Numbered from the stretch's first letter, positions 1 through 5,400 are shown. The stretch: DNA of 8,408 nt from an uncultured Prevotella sp. (GCA_900762125.1 CAAFFL010000169.1:1-8408), one strand, 5' to 3'. Notes: generated from the sequence alone by a model not told the origin. Made by a program: numbers and translations.

Positions 1-24
1 AGGGGGGGGGCTTGGAGGGGATAG
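1..24. repeat. Edge of a G-rich REP-like repeat downstream of the DAHP synthase gene
   Basis: The plus strand begins with a run of nine G followed by CTTGGAGGGG. The same pattern, GGGAGGGCTTGGAAAGGG, occurs at 5300-5317 in the right arm of a composite inverted repeat. This may be the tail of another copy of that intergenic repeat, cut by the window edge. It lies between the stop codon of the DAHP synthase gene and whatever follows it in the operon. The match is short and partly low-complexity. Confidence 0.3.
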
Positions 25-1101
25 TTACTGATTAATAATCTCCACCTGCTGGCGGACGCTCTCCTGATGGATGAGCTCAAAGATGTGGGCGGCACACTCC
101 GGGTCGATACCACAGAGGGAGGCCTGCGCGCCACGCTTCTCGAGAATCTCGTTGTAGCGGTTGGCCTGGAAGACCGTCATGTTATGCTCCTTCTTGTACT
201 GGCCGATCTCACGGCAGATGCGCATACGCTTGGCCAGGACGTCGAGGAGGTTGTTGTCCAACTCGTCGATCTGCCGGCGGAGCACCTGTATGCCCTCTGT
301 GGTGACATGCTCATCGCGAACGACGAGGAGCGAGAGGATGTAGTCGAGGACGTCGGGCGTGACCTGCTGCTTGGCATCGCTCCAGGCACAGTCGGGGTCG
401 CAGTGGCTCTCGACGAGGAGACCATCGAAGCCGAGATCCATGGCCTGTTGGCAGAGCGGCGCGATGAGTTCCCGGCGTCCGCCGATGTGGCTCGGGTCGC
501 AGATGATCGGCAGGTCCGGGATGCGGCGGTGGAGCTCCATCGGGATCTGCCACATCGGCAGGTTGCGGTAGATCTTCTTATCGTAGCTGGAGAAGCCGCG
601 GTGGATAGCCGCCATCTTCTTAATGCCCGCCTGGTTGATGCGCTCCATGGCACCGATCCAGAGCTCGAGGTCGGGGTTCACAGGGTTCTTCACAAAGACG
701 GGGATATCGACACCCTTCAGCGCGTCGGCGATGTCCTGCATGGCGAAGGGGTTGGCGGAGGTACGCGCGCCGATCCACAGGATGTCGATGCCGTACTTCA
801 GACAGAGCTCCACATGCTCGGGCTTGGCCACCTCGGTGGCGGTGAGCATGCCCGTCTCCTCCTTCACACGCTTCATCCACGGCAGCGCTTTCTCGCCGTT
901 GCCCTCAAAGCCTCCGGGCTTTGTGCGGGGCTTCCACACGCCAGCACGGAACATGTGGCAGCCTTTATCAGCCAGCAGATGTGCTGTGGTCATCACTTGC
1001 TCTTCCGTCTCCGCACTACATGGTCCGGCGATGACGATCGGGCGTACATTGTCACTCGGTAAATTTAATGGCTCAAGAGTCAGTTCTAAGTTGTTGTCCA
1101 T
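25..1101 (-). CDS. aroF: Bifunctional DAHP synthase / chorismate mutase (C-terminal AroQ domain), 358 aa
   Basis: This enzyme condenses phosphoenolpyruvate and erythrose-4-phosphate to DAHP, the first shikimate-pathway step, and also converts chorismate to prephenate. Residues 1-265 are a type I-beta DAHP synthase barrel: GPCSAE at 26-31, KPRT at 57-60, HRGF at 167-170, CDPSHIGGRRE at 201-211 and ESHCDPD at 231-237 supply PEP/phosphate and metal contacts. Residues 272-358 are an AroQ-type chorismate mutase (LRRQIDELDNNLLDVLAKR, then REIGQYKKE). A C-terminal mutase fusion is known in Bacteroidota, for example Porphyromonas gingivalis, where prephenate inhibits the synthase through the mutase domain; similar feedback here is inference. 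The frame stays open upstream to 1356, but that extension is Arg/Ser-rich, overlaps the preceding gene and lacks family similarity, so the MDNNLEL start is chosen. It is third in the pheA operon, 115 bp after the aminotransferase stop. Confidence 0.95.
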   Translation of the reverse strand: MDNNLELTLEPLNLPSDNVRPIVIAGPCSAETEEQVMTTAHLLADKGCHMFRAGVWKPRTKPGGFEGNGEKALPWMKRVKEETGMLTATEVAKPEHVELCLKYGIDILWIGARTSANPFAMQDIADALKGVDIPVFVKNPVNPDLELWIGAMERINQAGIKKMAAIHRGFSSYDKKIYRNLPMWQIPMELHRRIPDLPIICDPSHIGGRRELIAPLCQQAMDLGFDGLLVESHCDPDCAWSDAKQQVTPDVLDYILSLLVVRDEHVTTEGIQVLRRQIDELDNNLLDVLAKRMRICREIGQYKKEHNMTVFQANRYNEILEKRGAQASLCGIDPECAAHIFELIHQESVRQQVEIINQ

Positions 1102-1137
1102 ATCTTGTTGCTTTTTGATGTTTCTTCTTTTGGGGGT

Positions 1138-1158
1138 GTCCGGCTTGATAAGCCGGAC
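1138..1158 (-). promoter_or_regulatory. Strong hairpin in the aminotransferase-aroF spacer
   Basis: GTCCGGCTT, loop GAT, AAGCCGGAC form a perfect 9-bp stem with a 3-nt loop. On the transcribed (minus) strand it is followed by ACCCCCAAAAGAAG, with no U run, so it is not a classical terminator. It sits 37 bases upstream of the DAHP synthase start and could be an mRNA stabiliser, processing site or translational control element; the role is unknown. Confidence 0.5.
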
Positions 1159-1190
1159 TGTCTGACAGCGAACGGCCTTAGCCGCGGACG

Positions 1191-1207
1191 AAAAACCGCT
1201 GCAGCGG
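1191..1207 (-). terminator. Weak terminator-like palindrome just after the aminotransferase gene
   Basis: On the minus strand, the 12-bp palindrome CCGCTGCAGCGG is followed at once by TTTTT. It can fold only as a 4-bp GC stem with a UGCA loop, which is weak for an intrinsic terminator. It lies 9 bases after the aminotransferase stop codon and might cause partial termination or pausing before the distal aroF gene. Confidence 0.3.
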
Positions 1208-1216
1208 GCACGGTGG

Positions 1217-2380
1217 CTAAAAGACTTCGCGGATGCGGCGGAGCGCTTCCTCCATCTTCTCATCCTTGGCGCAGAGCGAGATGCGGATGTAGCGGCGGCC
1301 GTTGTTGCCAAAGATGAAGCCGGGGGTGATGAAGACGCGCGCCTCATGCAGCACACGCTCCGTGAGGTCCTCCACGTCCTGATAGCTGTCAGGGATGCGG
1401 CCCCAGAGGAACATGCCCACCTGCGTGGGGTCGAAGGTGCAACCCAGCGTCGTCATGATCTGCTCGGCGACGGCACGGCGGCGGGCGTAGTTCTCGATGT
1501 TGTTCACGCGGTGCCACTCGGGGGTGTTGGTGTTGTAAGCCTCGGCGGCAGCGAGCTGGATGCCACGGAACGTTCCGTTCTCGATGTTGCTCTGTATCTT
1601 GAACATCCACGAGATGTACTGCTTATTGCTGAGCATCATTGCCACACGCCAGCCCGGCATGTTATGGCTCTTCGACATCGAGTTGAACTCGATGCAATAG
1701 TCCTTCGCGCCCGGCACCTGCAGGATGCTCATCGGGTGCTCGTTGAGGATGAGCGAGTAGGGATTGTCGTTCACCACGACGATGTCGTGCCGACGGGCGA
1801 AGTCCACCAGCCGCTCCAGCGTCTCCATGCGGGCGTTGCCGCCGGTGGGCATGTTGGGATAGTTGGTCCACATCACTTTAACGCGCGAGAGGTCTATCTG
1901 CTCCAGGGCATCGAAGTCCGGCTGCCAGCCGTTGTCCTCGCGCAGGTCGTAGTTGACGATCTTGGTGCCGAAGATGCGGTTGACGGCGGTGTAGGTCGGG
2001 TAGCCCGGATCGGGGATGAGCACCTCGTCGCCAGGGTTGCAGAAGGCGAGGGTGACATACATGATGCCTTCCTTCGATCCGATGATGGGCTGCAGCTCGG
2101 TCATCGGATCGACGTCGACACCGTAGGTCCGTTTGTAGAAGCCGGCCATGGCCCGGCGGAGCTCGGGCAGTCCGCTGGTGGGCTGGTAGCCGTGGGCGTC
2201 GGGTCGGCGCGCCACCTCACAGAGTTTGTCGATGGTCTGCGGCGATGGCGGCATGTCGGGCGAGCCGATGGCCAGGGAGATGATGTCCTGTCCCTCGGCA
2301 TTGAGTTTTGCCACTTCTTTCAGCTTGCGGCTGAAGTAGTATTCTTGTATCGCGTTTACGCGGGATGCTGGTTGTATCAT
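1217..2380 (-). CDS. Class I/II PLP-dependent aminotransferase, probably aromatic/prephenate-acting, 387 aa
   Basis: This is a cytoplasmic fold-type I aminotransferase of normal length. K237 in SMSKSHNMPGWR (234-245) is the PLP Schiff-base lysine. GSKEG at 101-105 forms part of the phosphate cup, N173 and D205 with Y208 (NDNPYS) surround the cofactor, and R366 in YIRISL should bind the substrate carboxylate. The closest family by feel is the LL-diaminopimelate/aspartate aminotransferase-like branch, often annotated aspartate aminotransferase. Its position inside an aromatic operon, with only 4 bp separating it from the pheA stop, suggests it transaminates phenylpyruvate, hydroxyphenylpyruvate or prephenate; that specificity is inferred from context. 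The start at 2380 follows the tight pheA junction, so translational coupling is likely. A structured 115-bp spacer precedes the next gene. Confidence 0.92.
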   Translation of the reverse strand: MIQPASRVNAIQEYYFSRKLKEVAKLNAEGQDIISLAIGSPDMPPSPQTIDKLCEVARRPDAHGYQPTSGLPELRRAMAGFYKRTYGVDVDPMTELQPIIGSKEGIMYVTLAFCNPGDEVLIPDPGYPTYTAVNRIFGTKIVNYDLREDNGWQPDFDALEQIDLSRVKVMWTNYPNMPTGGNARMETLERLVDFARRHDIVVVNDNPYSLILNEHPMSILQVPGAKDYCIEFNSMSKSHNMPGWRVAMMLSNKQYISWMFKIQSNIENGTFRGIQLAAAEAYNTNTPEWHRVNNIENYARRRAVAEQIMTTLGCTFDPTQVGMFLWGRIPDSYQDVEDLTERVLHEARVFITPGFIFGNNGRRYIRISLCAKDEKMEEALRRIREVF

Positions 2381-2384
2381 TGTT

Positions 2385-3221
2385 CTAGTTTTTATCGGCT
2401 AAATACTCACCGAGGATTTTGATGTTCTTAGTAAGCGGGGTGATAGCGTCTATACTTTGCCGGTATCTGACGAGGTCGTCGAAGGTGACGTCGACATAGA
2501 AGAGGTACTCCCACTCGTGACCGATGATCGGCAATGACTGGATCTTCGTCAGGTTGATGTCGTAGAAGCTCAGGATGGTGAGCACCTTCGACAGGGAGCC
2601 CTCGGCGTGCGGCAGCGAGAACACCAGTGAGGCTTTGTTCGTCTGGTCGAGGCGTCGCATCAGGTCGGCCTTGTTGGGGTTGACGGTGACGAGGAAACGG
2701 GTGTAGTTGTGCTTGTTGTCCTCGATATGGTTCTCCAGCACCTTCAGGCCGTAGAGCTTGGCGGCGTCGGCATGGCAGATGGCGGCCCAGCCATGGCTCT
2801 GGTTGCGGGCGATCTCCTCGGCGCTTCCGGCGGTGTCCTCCGCCTCCACAGCTTTCAGCGAGGGGTGCCCGGCCAGGAACTCGCGGCACTGCATCAGGGC
2901 CACGGGATGGGAGTGCACCTCCGTGATCGTCGACCAGTCGTCGTCGGGCAGACAACAGATGCAGTGGCAGATGTGGAGCTTATGCTCGCCGACGATGGTC
3001 GTCCCCGAGTCGCGCAGGAGCTCGTAGTTGTGGAGCAGCGATCCGGCGATGGTGTTCTCGATGGCCATCATGCCCACGACGGTGGGGTCACGGCGGATGC
3101 TCTCGAAGACGTCCTCGAAGGTGTTGCAACAGATGAGCTGTATCTGCTCACCGTCGAAGTACTGATGTGCGGCAATGTCGTGGAACGAGCCACGCACGCC
3201 TTGAATTGCTATTCTTTTCAT
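2385..3221 (-). CDS. pheA: Prephenate dehydratase with C-terminal ACT domain, 278 aa
   Basis: The enzyme decarboxylates and dehydrates prephenate to phenylpyruvate, the committed step to phenylalanine. Residues 1-180 are the catalytic PDT domain: GVRGSFHDIAA at 8-18, IENTIAGSL at 54-62 and the hallmark NYTRF at 172-176, whose T174-R175-F176 is the catalytic signature. Residues about 197-272 form an ACT domain (ASLVFSLPHAEGSLSKVL, then LTKIQSLP), the usual Phe-binding allosteric module. The ESRP motif common in characterised ACT-PDTs reads QSLP here (228-231), so allosteric behaviour may differ. A cysteine-rich patch HICHCICC lies at 83-90. No chorismate mutase is attached; that activity is on the DAHP synthase two genes downstream. 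It is the first full gene of the operon. Its ATG lies 5 bases after the T run of an attenuator terminator, and no Shine-Dalgarno sequence is visible. Confidence 0.96.
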   Translation of the reverse strand: MKRIAIQGVRGSFHDIAAHQYFDGEQIQLICCNTFEDVFESIRRDPTVVGMMAIENTIAGSLLHNYELLRDSGTTIVGEHKLHICHCICCLPDDDWSTITEVHSHPVALMQCREFLAGHPSLKAVEAEDTAGSAEEIARNQSHGWAAICHADAAKLYGLKVLENHIEDNKHNYTRFLVTVNPNKADLMRRLDQTNKASLVFSLPHAEGSLSKVLTILSFYDINLTKIQSLPIIGHEWEYLFYVDVTFDDLVRYRQSIDAITPLTKNIKILGEYLADKN

Positions 3222-3226
3222 ATCAT

Positions 3227-3260
3227 AAAAAATCCCGCCTCATGTTGTGATGAAGCGGGA
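3227..3260 (-). terminator. Attenuator terminator in front of pheA
   Basis: On the minus strand TCCCGCTTCA (3260-3251) and TGAGGCGGGA (3242-3233) pair over 10 bp with one U-G wobble. The loop is the 8-nt TCACAACA, and six T (3232-3227) follow directly. This is a canonical intrinsic terminator, yet it lies upstream of pheA in the operon's own direction, ending 5 bases before the ATG. It therefore makes sense only as a conditional terminator. Confidence 0.88.
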
Positions 3261-3337
3261 CCTTGCATTATACCTTATTTATTGTTATAAGTATCTTGTC
3301 CTAAGTTGAAATCTACACGCAACTTCCCGCTTCACAA
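3251..3337 (-). promoter_or_regulatory. Antiterminator pairing of the pheA attenuator
   Basis: TGAAGCGGGA at 3334-3325 (minus strand) is perfectly complementary to TCCCGCTTCA at 3260-3251, which is also the 5' arm of the terminator, so the two structures are mutually exclusive. A variant pairing adds TTGTGA (3337-3332) with TCACAA (3250-3245), bulging out TCA, for 13 bp in total. The upstream arm lies in codons 19-22 of the leader peptide, after its Tyr/Phe run. A small hairpin, AAGTTG (3325-3320) with CAACTT (3308-3303), can form in the long loop and may act as a pause. Confidence 0.85.
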
Positions 3338-3390
3338 TTGCTTGCAAAGTAAAAGTAAAAGTACAGATAAGATGCGTAAGAGTTCATCAT
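3313..3390 (-). CDS. Tyr/Phe-rich attenuator leader peptide, 25 aa
   Basis: ATG ATG at 3390-3385 opens a 25-codon frame ending with TAG at 3315-3313. Codons 5-15 read YASYLYFYFYF, giving five Tyr and three Phe in eleven codons; the last six are three exact copies of TACTTT. The tail is ASNCEAGSCV. This is the signature of a leader peptide whose translation senses charged tRNA-Tyr and tRNA-Phe, matching an operon that makes both amino acids. A ribosome stalled in the run leaves the antiterminator arm (3337-3325) free. A ribosome reaching the stop codon covers much of that arm and lets the terminator form. Start choice between the two adjacent ATG codons is open. An A-rich stretch lies upstream and no Shine-Dalgarno sequence is seen. 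I infer function from layout; the peptide itself probably has none. Confidence 0.88.
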   Translation of the reverse strand: MMNSYASYLYFYFYFASNCEAGSCV

Positions 3391-3417
3391 TTCTTATTAT
3401 TTTCTTGTTTTCGGGTA

Positions 3418-3449
3418 CAAATTTATAGTTTTTCTTCGTAACCTCCAAA
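3418..3449 (-). promoter_or_regulatory. Bacteroidota-type promoter of the leader-pheA operon
   Basis: The -7 box TAAATTTG at 3425-3418 (minus strand) fits TAnnTTTG exactly. The -33 box TTTG at 3449-3446 is separated from it by 20 bp, the expected spacing; a second TTTG at 3453-3450 adjoins it. Transcription should start near 3413-3410, giving about 20 nt before the leader ATG and a terminated leader RNA of about 185 nt. Confidence 0.8.
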
Positions 3450-3471
3450 CAAATTGAAAGAAATTTTAGCT

Positions 3472-4383
3472 TTACGCGAAAGGATTAACGTTTTTGTAAG
3501 CCTGTTGTACCTTGGCTGCAATATCCTCGGTGCCCTCAGCCTCGTGGTGTCCATCGGCTAGCTCTGGATTGATTTCCAGCACCGAGCGGGCATCCTCTTC
3601 GGCCCCGTCCTTGTCACCTTGCGCCAGACGGATGGCACCGCGCTCACGGAAGGCATCGGCACAGAAAGGATTCGCCTCAATGACCTTCGTGAAGGTCTGG
3701 ATGGCCTCGTCGTGGTGCCCGCCAGCCTCTTGGCACCGTGCCTTGAGCATCAAAATGTCCTCATTGCCTTCAACATGTTGCATAAGGAAGTCGGCATCCT
3801 GTTCGGCATTAGTCACGTCGCCCATCTTCAGCAGCGTCTGTCCGCGCAGCAGATAGGCATCATAGAAATAGCCGACGCCCTCCTTCTTCTCTTCCTCCAC
3901 GGCTTTCTGGTTCACAGCGATGGCCTTGGTGAGCATGGCGATGGCATTGATCTGGTCGCCCTGCCCCAGACAGGCCCGCGCATAGTTGTAGTTCACACGC
4001 GGATCGTCCTTGTCGAGCAGCTTTGCCTTCTCGCAACAGTCGGCCATGGTGCCATAGTCCTCCATCATATAGGCCACCTCCGACATACGCATCCAGATCC
4101 CAAGGTTGTCGGGCTGTGCCTCGGCAAGCTTTTGCAACTGCTCGTAGGCAGCGAGCAATTCATTGTTCTGGATGAGTGCCTGCGAGAGGTAGTCACGTGT
4201 TTCGAGATCGTCTTTCATGTCGAGGGCATGGCGGAAACACTTAATGGCATACTCCACCTGGTGCTGACGAAGGGCGGCAACACCGTCGTACTTCAGCACG
4301 TCGAAGTCTTTTGCCTCTTGATGGGCTTTCTCCTCTTGCGGTGTCTCTTGCGCACCGCCAAAGAGTTTCTTGAAAAAGTTCAT
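3472..4383 (-). CDS. Cytoplasmic tetratricopeptide repeat (TPR) protein, 303 aa
   Basis: The protein has no signal peptide or membrane segment and starts MNFFKKLFGG. From about residue 27 it consists of TPR-like helix pairs at roughly 30-62, 63-95, 96-128, 129-161, 173-206, 207-240 and 241-274. Typical TPR positions are visible in AIKCFRHALDM, NYNYARACLGQGDQINAIAMLTKAI (129-155), AIQTFTKVIEANPFCADAFRERGAIRLAQG (227-256) and AEEDARSVLEINPELADG. An acidic/lysine insertion near 162-170 (AVEEEKKEG) separates repeats. TPR arrays are protein-binding scaffolds; no partner or enzymatic domain can be read from the sequence. It is transcribed in the same direction as the pheA operon but has its own promoter region. 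The operon promoter begins only about 20 bp after its stop, with no clear terminator between, so some readthrough into the attenuator leader is possible. Confidence 0.88.
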   Translation of the reverse strand: MNFFKKLFGGAQETPQEEKAHQEAKDFDVLKYDGVAALRQHQVEYAIKCFRHALDMKDDLETRDYLSQALIQNNELLAAYEQLQKLAEAQPDNLGIWMRMSEVAYMMEDYGTMADCCEKAKLLDKDDPRVNYNYARACLGQGDQINAIAMLTKAIAVNQKAVEEEKKEGVGYFYDAYLLRGQTLLKMGDVTNAEQDADFLMQHVEGNEDILMLKARCQEAGGHHDEAIQTFTKVIEANPFCADAFRERGAIRLAQGDKDGAEEDARSVLEINPELADGHHEAEGTEDIAAKVQQAYKNVNPFA

Positions 4384-4411
4384 GGTCTACAACGATTGAT
4401 TTTCTGAAGGG

Positions 4412-4419
4412 CAAAGGTA
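4412..4419 (-). promoter_or_regulatory. Probable -7 box for the TPR gene
   Basis: TACCTTTG on the minus strand (4419-4412) fits TAnnTTTG and lies 29 bases upstream of the TPR start codon. No TTTG occurs at the ideal 19-21 bp spacing; the nearest, at 4437-4434, is only 14 bp away. The call therefore rests on the -7 box alone. Confidence 0.5.
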
Positions 4420-4654
4420 ATAAATATTGCCGACAAATGGCCATGTTTGGCATTTTTTTATCGACACAAACAGGAAAAAAGTCCTTCACCCTCTATATAA
4501 TAATAAGGTGTAGCCTGTCACCGAGAGTTCTCCTGCCATCGTAACCGAATTGTCACATTTCCAATATTGAGGCCGAAAAGATTTCAAATTGATAGCCAAT
4601 TCTTTGATTTCGGTCAATTATTCCGCCTGTTTTCGCACACAAACTATCATTTCT
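4420..4654. other. Divergent intergenic region with no recognised gene
   Basis: This AT-rich stretch lies between the divergently transcribed TPR and small secreted-protein genes. It holds only minor palindromes, such as ATGGCCAT at 4437-4444 and GAGAGTTCTC near 4523-4532. I see no RNA gene, credible coding frame or strong terminator in it. It presumably contains upstream regulatory sequence for the two flanking promoters. Confidence 0.5.
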
Positions 4655-4686
4655 CTTGGCAGGAAGCCAAAAACTCCCTATCTTTG
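4655..4686 (+). promoter_or_regulatory. Bacteroidota-type promoter of the small secreted-protein gene
   Basis: The -7 box TATCTTTG at 4679-4686 fits TAnnTTTG. A CTTG at 4655-4658 sits 20 bp upstream in the -33 position. A start near 4692 gives a 5' UTR of about 96 nt, long for this window. The UTR contains an AT-rich hairpin around AGAGATCTCT (4701-4710) and the pair CTGCCC (4733-4738) / GGGCAG (4759-4764). Confidence 0.65.
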
Positions 4687-4721
4687 CATCAGAAATCAAG
4701 AGAGATCTCTTTTAGGATAAC

Positions 4722-4784
4722 ATGTTTAACCCCTGCCCGCAAGTAATGAATCACACGAGGGCAGTAAAAGAAAAGAAAGGGTAA
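4722..4784 (+). CDS. Possible 20-codon upstream ORF in the 5' UTR
   Basis: ATG at 4722 opens a 20-codon frame (starting MFNPCPQVMNHT) that ends with TAA at 4782-4784, three bases before the ATG of the secreted-protein gene. It spans the CTGCCC/GGGCAG hairpin. The tight junction would suit translational coupling, but there is no recognisable motif and no enrichment for any amino acid, so it may be chance. Confidence 0.2.
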   Translation: MFNPCPQVMNHTRAVKEKKG

Positions 4785-4787
4785 AAA

Positions 4788-5165
4788 ATGAAAAAGATTG
4801 TATTAATGATGATCGCCATGATGTCGATGACCGTGGCTTTCGCAGAGAATGGTGACGAAAACAAGGATGCGAAGAAGGCTGAAGTAGCAGCCATGGCTCC
4901 CCGTAGCAGCTACAACATGTCGATGAACTACGACAAACTGGCCCACACACTGCGTCTGGATGAAGAGCAGATGGTTCCTGTGGCACTGGTTCACAACCGC
5001 TTCGTTCGCAACATGCGCAAGGCTGCTGATGCCGACGCCAACCTTCGTGAGCGCATGGTGAAGAAGGCTGCCAACCGCGAGTTTGCAGAGATGAGCTACA
5101 TCCTCACCCGCGACCAGATGGATACCTTCCGCGCAATGATCACCGCCACACTTGAGAACCGTTGA
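4788..5165 (+). CDS. Small secreted protein with Spy/CpxP-like LTxxQ motifs, 125 aa
   Basis: Residues 1-19 are a Sec signal peptide (MKK, a Met-rich hydrophobic core, then AFA before E20), placing the protein in the periplasm or outside. The mature part is about 106 residues, charged and probably helical. LRLDEEQMVPVALVHNRF (55-72) and LTRDQMDTFRAMITATLEN (106-124) resemble the paired LTxxQ motifs of the Spy/CpxP family of periplasmic chaperone-like proteins: a Leu-Asp/Thr-x-x-Gln turn followed by an amphipathic helix. The family link is by motif only. It appears to be a single-gene unit with its own promoter and a strong terminator at 5226-5270. An A/G-rich stretch (AGAAAGGG) precedes the ATG and could help ribosome binding. 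Confidence 0.8.
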   Translation: MKKIVLMMIAMMSMTVAFAENGDENKDAKKAEVAAMAPRSSYNMSMNYDKLAHTLRLDEEQMVPVALVHNRFVRNMRKAADADANLRERMVKKAANREFAEMSYILTRDQMDTFRAMITATLENR

Positions 5166-5190
5166 CTGGTGAAATAAACCGGAATCCTAA

Positions 5191-5311
5191 CCAAGCCTTC
5201 CCAAAGGGAAGGATGTGGATTACATAAAGAGCCATTCATTGGGTAATGCCAGTGGATGGCTCTTTCTTTTGCTTTTGTATAATCTACATTCCTCCCTTCG
5301 GGAGGGCTTGG
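5191..5311. repeat. Composite inverted repeat (REP/BIME-like) enclosing a terminator
   Basis: A 30-nt arm at 5191-5220 and a 30-nt arm at 5282-5311 are inverted copies matching at about 25 of 30 positions; nearly all differences are transitions. The pairing continues inward through ATTACAT / TGTATAAT into the terminator stem. Each arm carries its own small palindrome: CCTTCCC-AAA-GGGAAGG at 5196-5212 and CCTCCC-TTC-GGGAGG at 5291-5305. Two palindromic units in opposite orientation around a core recall bacterial interspersed mosaic (REP-type) elements. Confidence 0.7.
5226..5270 (+). terminator. Strong intrinsic terminator after the secreted-protein gene
   Basis: Positions 5226-5242 pair with 5249-5265 in a 17-bp stem that includes two G-U wobbles and a perfect AAAGAGCCAT/ATGGCTCTTT base. 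The loop is GTAATG, and the stem is followed by the T-rich CTTTTGCTTTT. It should end transcription from the 4788 gene. It is the core of the larger inverted repeat. Confidence 0.85.
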
Positions 5312-5331
5312 AAAGGGTTTCTGCTCTCTTT

Positions 5332-5364
5332 TTTGTGCTAAAGCCGAATAATTTATTAACTTTG
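5332..5364 (+). promoter_or_regulatory. Bacteroidota-type promoter of the M48 protease gene
   Basis: The -7 box TAACTTTG at 5357-5364 matches TAnnTTTG and the -33 box TTTG at 5332-5335 lies 21 bp upstream. The start should fall near 5370, about 30 nt before the ATG at 5401. Its position between the upstream repeat and this ATG supports the 5401 start over any earlier in-frame ATG. Confidence 0.78.
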
Positions 5365-5400
5365 CATCCGATAACGAACATTTACACAACAATCATTGAT

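Noticed and set aside
67..1062. Long plus-strand open frame opposite the DAHP synthase
   Set aside because: It is a codon-bias shadow of the minus-strand gene, with His/Val/Asp-rich composition and no recognisable domain.
1102..1356. In-frame N-terminal extension of the DAHP synthase to an ATG at 1356
   Set aside because: It overlaps the aminotransferase gene, is Arg/Ser/Ala-rich like a shadow frame, and the family starts close to the MDNNLEL methionine.
1346..2422. 358-codon plus-strand frame opposite the aminotransferase
   Set aside because: It is a shadow frame; the opposite strand encodes a complete PLP enzyme with all catalytic residues.
3222..3471. Riboswitch or T-box in front of pheA
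   Set aside because: No T-box sequence or known aptamer core is evident; the Tyr/Phe-rich leader peptide with alternative pairings explains the region more simply.
4437..4457. Imperfect hairpin AATGGCC...GGCATT followed by seven T on the plus strand
   Set aside because: It looks like a terminator, but no plus-strand gene lies upstream of it and the stem needs a bulge; probably chance AT-rich sequence.
5215..5400. In-frame extension of the M48 protease upstream to 5215
   Set aside because: It runs through the terminator, inverted repeat and promoter; the lipoprotein signal peptide at 5401 defines the N-terminus.
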